The position numbers and the translations under genes were made by a program. This document shows, piece by piece, positions 58,575 to 64,000 of a stretch of 64,000 bases of DNA (its first letter is position 1; the number at the start of each line of letters is the position of its first letter). The stretch comes from UBA11710 sp049287025 (lineage in GTDB: Bacteria > Patescibacteriota > Patescibacteriia > Magasanikbacterales > UBA922), in contig JBAQFA010000022.1 of the NCBI GenBank assembly GCA_049287025.1, positions 1-64,000 of the forward strand. The letters are read 5' to 3'. The notes under the pieces are model-generated. The model did no database searches. It was not told the origin of the DNA and worked only from the letters and a program-made list of their open reading frames with translations.

Positions 58575-59804
58575 CTATTTTAAAAATTTTTTATTCATAA
58601 ATTTTTGCAACACCTCTGGCACTAGTACACTGCCATCAGCTTGTTGGAATTGCTCTAAAATAGCCGGAATAAGACGGCTGGTAGCTAGACCAGAAGCATT
58701 GAGAGTGTGAACAAATTTATTACCGTTTTCAGATTTGTAACGGATATTGCCCCGGCGAGCTTGATAATCAAGTGCATTGGAGGCACTACTAACTTCTTTA
58801 TAAATTTCCATGCTTGGAATCCAGACTTCTACGTCCATGGTTTTTGACATTGCAGCCGAAGCATCACCAGCCGCCAAGAGTGAAGTTTGATAATGCAAAC
58901 CCAAACCCTCAACTAGTTTTTCTACGGCATTGACCATTTCAGCAAAAGCTTCCCAAGATTTGTCTTCGGTTGTAAATTGGAACATTTCAATTTTATTAAA
59001 CTGGTGTCCGCGGACCATTCCCCTTTCTTCTTTTCTATAACTTCCGGCTTCTCTTCTAAAACAAGTAGAATAAGCATAATATTTGATTGGTAAATCTTCG
59101 CCAGATAAAATTTCATCGCGATGGTAATTGCCGAGCATCATTTCTGAAGTGGCATTTAGACAATTGCCATCCTGAGTCCAATACAAATCATCTCTAAATT
59201 TTGGCAAATGACCAGACACGTAAGCTGAATCTTCGTTTAATAAATATGGTGGAATAATAAAAGTATAGCCATTATTGCGATGAAATTCTATAAAATAATT
59301 TAACAAAGCCCATTCTAATAAAGCGCCATCACCTTTATAAATCCAAAAGCCAGCCCCAGACATTTTGGCTGCGCGTTCATAATCAATCAATCCTAATGAA
59401 GTGGCTAGTTCCACATGATCTTTTGGAACAAAATCAAATTTCGGTTTGGCTCCAAAAGTTTTTATAACTTTATTATTTTCTTTGCCCCCAGCTGAGACAT
59501 CGTCAGCGGGAATATTAGGTAAAGCCGATAATTTTTCTTTTAGATTTTCCTCTACATTTTTCAATTCATCATCAAGTTTTTTTATTTCATCTCCCAATGT
59601 TCTCATGTTGGTAATTTCTTCCGGAGTAGGTTTGCCTTTACTGCCTTTATTTCTTTCGGCTTTCAATTCATCCACTTTGGTAATTATATTTTTTCTTTCA
59701 TCATCTAACTTAATAATAGTTTCCAAATCAACGCTTTCCATTCGTTTCAGAAGCGCTTGTTTAACTTCGTTTGTTTTTTCACGGATTAAATTTATGTCTA
59801 ACAT
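58575..59804 (-). CDS. serS: Seryl-tRNA synthetase
   Basis: 409 residues. N-terminal long antiparallel coiled coil (about residues 28-105) that grips tRNA-Ser; class II motif 2 CFRREAGSYRKEERGMVRGHQF and motif 3 LNASGLATSRLIPAILEQFQ near the end are intact. Nothing unusual. Upstream gap holds five heptamers. Confidence 0.96.
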   Translation of the reverse strand: MLDINLIREKTNEVKQALLKRMESVDLETIIKLDDERKNIITKVDELKAERNKGSKGKPTPEEITNMRTLGDEIKKLDDELKNVEENLKEKLSALPNIPADDVSAGGKENNKVIKTFGAKPKFDFVPKDHVELATSLGLIDYERAAKMSGAGFWIYKGDGALLEWALLNYFIEFHRNNGYTFIIPPYLLNEDSAYVSGHLPKFRDDLYWTQDGNCLNATSEMMLGNYHRDEILSGEDLPIKYYAYSTCFRREAGSYRKEERGMVRGHQFNKIEMFQFTTEDKSWEAFAEMVNAVEKLVEGLGLHYQTSLLAAGDASAAMSKTMDVEVWIPSMEIYKEVSSASNALDYQARRGNIRYKSENGNKFVHTLNASGLATSRLIPAILEQFQQADGSVLVPEVLQKFMNKKFLK

Positions 59805-59809
59805 ATAAA

Positions 59810-59844
59810 AAGGAATAAAGAATAAGGATTAAGGAGTAAATAAT
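59810..59844. repeat. Heptamer tandem repeat, five units
   Basis: AAGGAAT, AAAGAAT, AAGGATT, AAGGAGT, AAATAAT in strict register; same unit as 8114-8141. Confidence 0.75.
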
Positions 59845-59846
59845 TT

Positions 59847-60305
59847 TTATTCATAACTTTTTGCCTGATATGATATAGGAAAAAGTTCTTGTGAGTCTGT
59901 TTTAATTATTTTAGAAAAGTCTTCGTTAGCGAGTAGGATATTTATCTTTTTATTTTCACCTGAATAATTTTCTGCTTCACTTAAGATTTGTCTACACAAT
60001 CCACAAGGTGAAATTATTTCATTTTCCATTTTACCATCATAAAAACCCACAATAGCGATCATTTCATAATTATAATTTTTATCAAAAATAGCTTTATCTA
60101 GAGCCATACGTTCAGCACAAGTGGAATTACTAACATTTGTACGGCGGACACTAGTACCCTCATAAGCAGTTCCGTCTGTACATAGTAACGCTGCACCAAC
60201 ATGTCTAGTACCTCTTTTATTCCAATAATGATTTCCTGCTTGTTTCGCTTGGTCAAGCAAATCTTTTTCAATTTGATTTAATTTTTCCAAAGAGGTTTCC
60301 TGCAT
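59847..60305 (-). CDS. Cytidine deaminase-like enzyme
   Basis: 152 residues. Zinc motifs CAERMALDKAI near residue 83 and PCGLCRQIL near residue 119 (Cys-Ala-Glu and PCxxC) are intact. Deaminates cytidine/deoxycytidine for pyrimidine salvage. Its end is three bases before the start of the RdgB-Nudix gene's end, in a nucleotide-housekeeping pair. Confidence 0.85.
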   Translation of the reverse strand: MQETSLEKLNQIEKDLLDQAKQAGNHYWNKRGTRHVGAALLCTDGTAYEGTSVRRTNVSNSTCAERMALDKAIFDKNYNYEMIAIVGFYDGKMENEIISPCGLCRQILSEAENYSGENKKINILLANEDFSKIIKTDSQELFPISYQAKSYE

Positions 60306-60307
60306 AT

Positions 60308-61333
60308 TTATAAATTATTTTCTTGAATAGCATTTAATAATTCTGGCATCATTTGGTCAAGCCATTCATTGTCTCCAGGTAAAAAATTATATTTGCTGTG
60401 AGTAGTAGGATCAATCCATTTGGCATCCAAGACTTCGTTATTATTGATATTTAGTTTACCACCGGTTATTTTACACACCACTGGCACAAGATAAACTTGA
60501 TAACTAAAATTAGGAAATTTATGATTTTTCACTGCAATTTTTTGCAATTGTTTAACAACTTTTATTTTATACCCGACTTCTTCTTTGGCTTCTTTGATAA
60601 CCGTACTTTCTACTGATTCTCCAAAATCACAAATTCCACCAGGTACTTCCCATTTTTTATGTGATTCTTTGCGGTGTGGATCATTGCGTAGAGTGATTAA
60701 TAATTTTCCGTCTTGAATTATCAAAGCGCACGGGACCACAATATGCTTGGCGCCAAATTGATTTTGCAAATAGTATTTTATTTTTTGTAAAGCCTTGCCA
60801 CGGTGAGAACAAGAATTTTTTTCTTGCATATCCATCTCAGCATAGGTTTTTTTCTTCTCATTTACATGAAAAATTGGATCATAAGCAAAACCATCTTTAC
60901 CTATTTCTTTTTCCGTGATTTTTCCTTCAGTCAATCCACTAACTAGATACACATCTTGATTATTTTGATTATAAAGTGAACAGACAATCGCAAAAGTAGC
61001 CGAACGATTTTTCTTGGCTTTCATTTTTTCTAAAATAATTTTTCTTCTTTCTTCGTCAGTCTTGCCAATGCGAGCTGAATAAACACCCGGATAATTTTTT
61101 AGAGCCTTAACAAAAATACCGGAATCTTCACTTAGAGTAATTAGACCAGTCTTTTCGCCATAATAGCTAGCTTTGAGCATGGCATTTTGTTCTAGAGTAA
61201 TACCATTTTCGTCTGGTTCAGGAATGTTTTTATCCAAGTCTTTTAAACTCAAAAATTCAAATGGCAAATCACCTAAGAATTCTTTAATTTCTTTAAATTT
61301 TCCAGAATTTGTTGTTGCTATCAAAATTTTCAT
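60308..61333 (-). CDS. RdgB/HAM1-type NTP pyrophosphatase fused to a Nudix hydrolase
   Basis: 341 residues, two enzymes in one chain. Residues 1-190: MKILIATTNSGKFKEIKEF, LSEDSGIFVKALKNYPGVYSAR and KDGFAYDPIFHVN, the inosine/xanthosine triphosphatase family. Residues 195-341: Nudix box GGICDFGESVESTVIKEAKE followed by EVGY, with Lys replacing the usual Arg of REUXEE. Both domains remove damaged or non-canonical nucleotides, so the fusion is functionally coherent. Adjacent to cytidine deaminase. Confidence 0.88.
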   Translation of the reverse strand: MKILIATTNSGKFKEIKEFLGDLPFEFLSLKDLDKNIPEPDENGITLEQNAMLKASYYGEKTGLITLSEDSGIFVKALKNYPGVYSARIGKTDEERRKIILEKMKAKKNRSATFAIVCSLYNQNNQDVYLVSGLTEGKITEKEIGKDGFAYDPIFHVNEKKKTYAEMDMQEKNSCSHRGKALQKIKYYLQNQFGAKHIVVPCALIIQDGKLLITLRNDPHRKESHKKWEVPGGICDFGESVESTVIKEAKEEVGYKIKVVKQLQKIAVKNHKFPNFSYQVYLVPVVCKITGGKLNINNNEVLDAKWIDPTTHSKYNFLPGDNEWLDQMMPELLNAIQENNL

Positions 61334-61339
61334 ATTAGT

Positions 61340-61478
61340 GTCAGCTCCTCCCCTATAAGGGGAGGTTGGGTGGGGTCTTAATTATCTCGAACTATATTGT
61401 TACTTAATAAAAAGTTTATTACATACAACGACCCCCTCGGTCACTTCGTGTCGGCTCCCCCTCATAGGGGGAGAGTTA
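61340..61478. repeat. GC-rich inverted element (family D)
   Basis: Left CTCCTCCCCTATAAGGGGAGG with TGGGTGGGGTC, right GACCCCCTCGG with GGCTCCCCCTCATAGGGGGAG, inverted around AT-rich DNA. Encodes the last residues and stop of the next gene. Confidence 0.65.
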
Positions 61479-61895
61479 GACGAGACGTTCAATATATTTT
61501 CTAATTTTATTTGATTTTAATTCATTTGCTCTATAGGGGGTTAATTTTACAATTTTTGTATTTAACCCAAAACTAGTAATGGCATCCTCCAGTTTATCAA
61601 CATAAACTTTTTGATCATAGCCAAGAGCGATTATGTCTGGTTTTTTTTCTTTGATTACTTTATAAACATCGGTCTTATCACCCAAAATAACTTCATCAAT
61701 CAAATCAATATGTTTTAAAAAATCAAGTCGTTCTTTTTCACTATGCAGAGCACCATATTGTTTTATTCTTTCTACATTAATATCTCTGGCCACAACTGCA
61801 ATAACATAGTCACCATATTCTTTGGCTTCCTTAAACATGTGGATGTGTCCACCATGGATAATATCAAATGTACCAAAGATCATTACTTTTTTCAT
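61476..61895 (-). CDS. Cytidylyltransferase-like nucleotidyltransferase
   Basis: 139 residues of the glycerol-3-phosphate cytidylyltransferase/archaeal FAD synthase type: GTFDIIHGGHIHMFKEAKEYG with HxGH variant HGGH, VVARDINVERIKQYG and the C-terminal TPYRANELKSNKIRKYI, which resembles the RTSxxK region. Transfers a CMP or AMP to a phosphorylated substrate; FMN, glycerol phosphate or a sugar phosphate are all possible. Confidence 0.82.
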   Translation of the reverse strand: MKKVMIFGTFDIIHGGHIHMFKEAKEYGDYVIAVVARDINVERIKQYGALHSEKERLDFLKHIDLIDEVILGDKTDVYKVIKEKKPDIIALGYDQKVYVDKLEDAITSFGLNTKIVKLTPYRANELKSNKIRKYIERLV

Positions 61896-61923
61896 AACAC
61901 AGATTTAAACAGATTATTCTGGA

Positions 61924-62322
61924 TTATACAGATTTAAATTTATTATAGTTTCTGTAATTTGCGATTCTTTTTACTTCTAAACTAGGATTGCTAAAATTGA
62001 TTAACAAACCAACTTCTAAATTACTTGCTTTGAGATAAGAAACTGTTTGGGTTTGAAAAATTTTTGGTAGATCTCCACTAACAGCCTTGAGTTCCACTAT
62101 TATTTTGTTATTTATTAATAAGTCTACTCTGAAAATACCAATTAATTTATTTTTGTAATAAACATCATACTCGTATTCTGTTTCAACTTTAAAATTTTCT
62201 TCTAATAAATCATTTAGCATGGCTTGGTGATAAATTTCTTCTTTAAAACCAGGACCCAATTGAGTATGTATTTTCATTGCAATACCAATTATTTTTTTTG
62301 TTAAATCCACATCTTTATACAT
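61924..62322 (-). CDS. GxxExxY-family protein
   Basis: 132 residues with the signature GPGFKEEIYHQAM near residue 23 (G-x-x-x-E-x-x-Y) and the nuclease-like core FRVDLLINNKIIVELKAV (D-(x)n-ELK) of a PD-(D/E)XK fold. These proteins are widespread but their function is unsettled; a nuclease or restriction-like role is suspected. It lies next to lysS. Confidence 0.85.
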   Translation of the reverse strand: MYKDVDLTKKIIGIAMKIHTQLGPGFKEEIYHQAMLNDLLEENFKVETEYEYDVYYKNKLIGIFRVDLLINNKIIVELKAVSGDLPKIFQTQTVSYLKASNLEVGLLINFSNPSLEVKRIANYRNYNKFKSV

Positions 62323-62345
62323 AATATTACTATCTGTAAAATCTT

Positions 62346-63842
62346 TTAAAAATCTGTGGAATCTGTGTTTTGTTCAACAGGTTTCATCAAAGGAAATAGT
62401 GTCACTTCTCTTAAAGTATGTGAACCAGTAATAAGAGCGGCAAAACGATCAATTCCAATACCAGTACCGGTCGCTGGTGGCATGCCATGTTCTAGTGCTT
62501 CTACATAATCCCAATCATTATTCATGGCTTCTTCATCACCCTCGGCTTTGTTTTTTACTTGCTCAGCAAAACGTTCCCGTTGATCCACTGGATCATTTAA
62601 TTCGGTATAAGAATTACTCAATTCAAAACCATTCACAATCAACTGGAACATCTCAGTATAGCGTGAATCCTCAGCTTTTTTGGCCAATGGTTTTAATTCT
62701 ATGGGATAATTCAAAACAAAAGTTGGTTGAATTAATTTTGGTCTGGTTGATTGTTTGTATAGTTCATCAATTAATTTTCCCCGTTCAGTAATATCTTCCG
62801 GATCATAACCTTTTGTCTTCATTTCTTTTGCTAGTGATTCCACATCAGTAAAATTATTTATATCAATTCCAGAATATTCTAAAACTGCATCATGAAAAGT
62901 GATTCGTTTGTATGGTCCAGCAAAATTAATTTTTTGACCGTCAACTTCTACTTCTAATTTACCAACTGATTTTTCTACCACAAAAGGAATTAATTCCTCA
63001 TGCATTTTCATATTGTCTTCGTAGTCAGCATAAGCCCAATAATATTCTATCATGGTAAATTCTGGATTGTGTTGGTGATCAACGCCTTCATTTCGGAAAG
63101 CGCGTCCCATTTCAAAGGTGCGTTCAAAGCCCCCAACTAACAATCTTTTTTGCCATAATTCTCCCATACAAATGCGTAAATGTACTGGCAAGTTGTAAGC
63201 ATTGAGATGGGTGTCAAATGTTTTGGCCATAGCTCCCGAGGCAATAGTTTCCAAAACAGGTGTTTCTACTTCAACAAAGTCCTTGCTAAACATAAACTCA
63301 CGCATATAACGTAAAATTCGTCCGCGAGCGAGAATTTTTTCCTTCTCTTCTGGATTGACCAAGAAATCAATATATCTTTTGCGATAACGAGCTTCTTCAT
63401 CTTGTAAACCATGAAATTTGTCGGGTAAAGGTAAGAGTGATTTGGCCAACAAATTCCATTTTTTAACTAAAATTGATGGCTCACCTTTGTGGGTGGTAAA
63501 TTTTTCTCCTTCCACAGAAATAATGTCTCCAATATCAATTTTTTTGACAAATAATTTATAGTCAGCCTCATCAATTTCCCCTTGTTTAAAAGCCACTTGC
63601 ATTTGGCCAGAATTATCTTGTAAATGACAAAAAGTCAGTTTGCCCATATCGCGTTTTGTCATGATCCTACCGGCCGAAGCAATAAAATCGCCCTCGTTTT
63701 TTTCTAGAGCCTGTTTAAGGGTGTGTTCACGTTTTACTCTAGCTGGATAAGGGTTAACACCAGCTTCTCTTAGTTCTTCTAGTTTTTTTAGACGAATCGC
63801 CCGTTCGTCGTTTATATTGATTTCTGGAGAAATATTATCCAT
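62346..63842 (-). CDS. lysS: Lysyl-tRNA synthetase, class II
   Basis: 498 residues. N-terminal OB-fold anticodon domain (about 50-150) with AGRIMTKRDMGKLTFCHLQD, then the class II core with motif 2 FERTFEMGRAFRNEGVDHQHNPEF and motif 3 GTGIGIDRFAALITGS. Family length. Start ATG 63842. Nothing unusual; the upstream region carries a terminator for outside genes. Confidence 0.96.
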   Translation of the reverse strand: MDNISPEININDERAIRLKKLEELREAGVNPYPARVKREHTLKQALEKNEGDFIASAGRIMTKRDMGKLTFCHLQDNSGQMQVAFKQGEIDEADYKLFVKKIDIGDIISVEGEKFTTHKGEPSILVKKWNLLAKSLLPLPDKFHGLQDEEARYRKRYIDFLVNPEEKEKILARGRILRYMREFMFSKDFVEVETPVLETIASGAMAKTFDTHLNAYNLPVHLRICMGELWQKRLLVGGFERTFEMGRAFRNEGVDHQHNPEFTMIEYYWAYADYEDNMKMHEELIPFVVEKSVGKLEVEVDGQKINFAGPYKRITFHDAVLEYSGIDINNFTDVESLAKEMKTKGYDPEDITERGKLIDELYKQSTRPKLIQPTFVLNYPIELKPLAKKAEDSRYTEMFQLIVNGFELSNSYTELNDPVDQRERFAEQVKNKAEGDEEAMNNDWDYVEALEHGMPPATGTGIGIDRFAALITGSHTLREVTLFPLMKPVEQNTDSTDF

Positions 63843-63914
63843 ATATATAAAAAATTGGCTAATAGAATTAGACTTAATTATGTAATTATTTTAACATAAA
63901 ATTTATTTAAATAC

Positions 63915-63941
63915 AAATACCCCCAAATTTGGGGGTATTTT
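63915..63941. terminator. Bidirectional terminator upstream of lysS
   Basis: AAATACCCCC AAATTT GGGGGTATTT with A and T runs. It may end a gene beyond the window. Confidence 0.85.
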
Positions 63942-64000
63942 GCTATTTTTAGCAGTTATTTCACTTGTAAAATCTTGAATTCTTGCACCCCAGACGGCAA

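Overview
The window reads as a chromosome segment from a low-GC bacterium of the Patescibacteria/Candidate Phyla Radiation type. The signs are single-domain or shortened housekeeping proteins, many small lipoproteins and membrane proteins, a SWIB-domain protein, a TraD/VirB4-like ATPase beside a small partner, GIY-YIG mini-genes, and dense palindromic intergenic repeats. Stop codons TAA, TAG and TGA are all used normally. The phylum assignment is an inference from gene content; I could not build a tree.

Region 1 (1-18.8 kb): the 3' end of guaB on the + strand, then one long minus-strand block with every step of de novo IMP and AMP synthesis: purA, purL, purM, purQ (with a PurS-like tail), purC, purE (class II, so no purK is needed), purB, purF, purD, purN and purH, with folD at its upstream end supplying one-carbon units. 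Three unexplained genes (an asparaginase-like domain, a 387-residue protein, a kinase-like protein) are inside the block. Many gaps hold palindromic elements of about 80-140 bp that sometimes supply the stop codon or last residues of the neighbouring gene.

Region 2 (18.9-30.1 kb): exported proteins, a tRNA-Gln(CTG) next to a broken tRNA copy carrying two inserted 34-nt hairpins, a GIY-YIG nuclease, a C39-like peptidase, a spermidine-synthase-like membrane protein, dnaX, a SWIB protein, and the TraD/VirB4-like ATPase locus. Region 3 (30.2-33.0 kb): a TPP riboswitch with a readable terminator/antiterminator switch, thiamine pyrophosphokinase and a sodium:solute symporter. Region 4 (33.0-44.4 kb): lipoproteins, LysE-type exporters, a GMP-synthase glutaminase gene broken by one in-frame TAA, a HIT protein, a pilin-like protein and clpB behind a CIRCE operator. 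Region 5 (44.5-50.4 kb, + strand): a WecG-like glycosyltransferase, an RNA methyltransferase, a second GIY-YIG gene inside a split repeat, gltX, an M23 peptidase and a HAD phosphatase. Region 6 (50.7-63.8 kb, - strand): an FtsQ-like protein, Ldh-type dehydrogenase, FemAB-like and DegT-like enzymes, a MurF-like ligase, an alpha/beta hydrolase, a second asparaginase-like domain, serS, cytidine deaminase, an RdgB-Nudix fusion, a cytidylyltransferase, a GxxExxY protein and lysS.

Three things stand out. First, six short, strikingly GC-rich single genes (332-703, 25209-25748, 30294-30515, 33033-33500, 39327-39524, 39818-40123) are scattered through the AT-rich background. Each has its own near-consensus promoter and a structured trailer; three trailers share the same two-tier hairpin design, and one gene is bounded by 71-bp direct repeats. 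Second, imperfect tandem repeats with a strict 7-nt period recur between genes and inside coding regions. Third, both GIY-YIG genes are physically coupled to palindromic repeats, one of them beside a tRNA interrupted by such hairpins.
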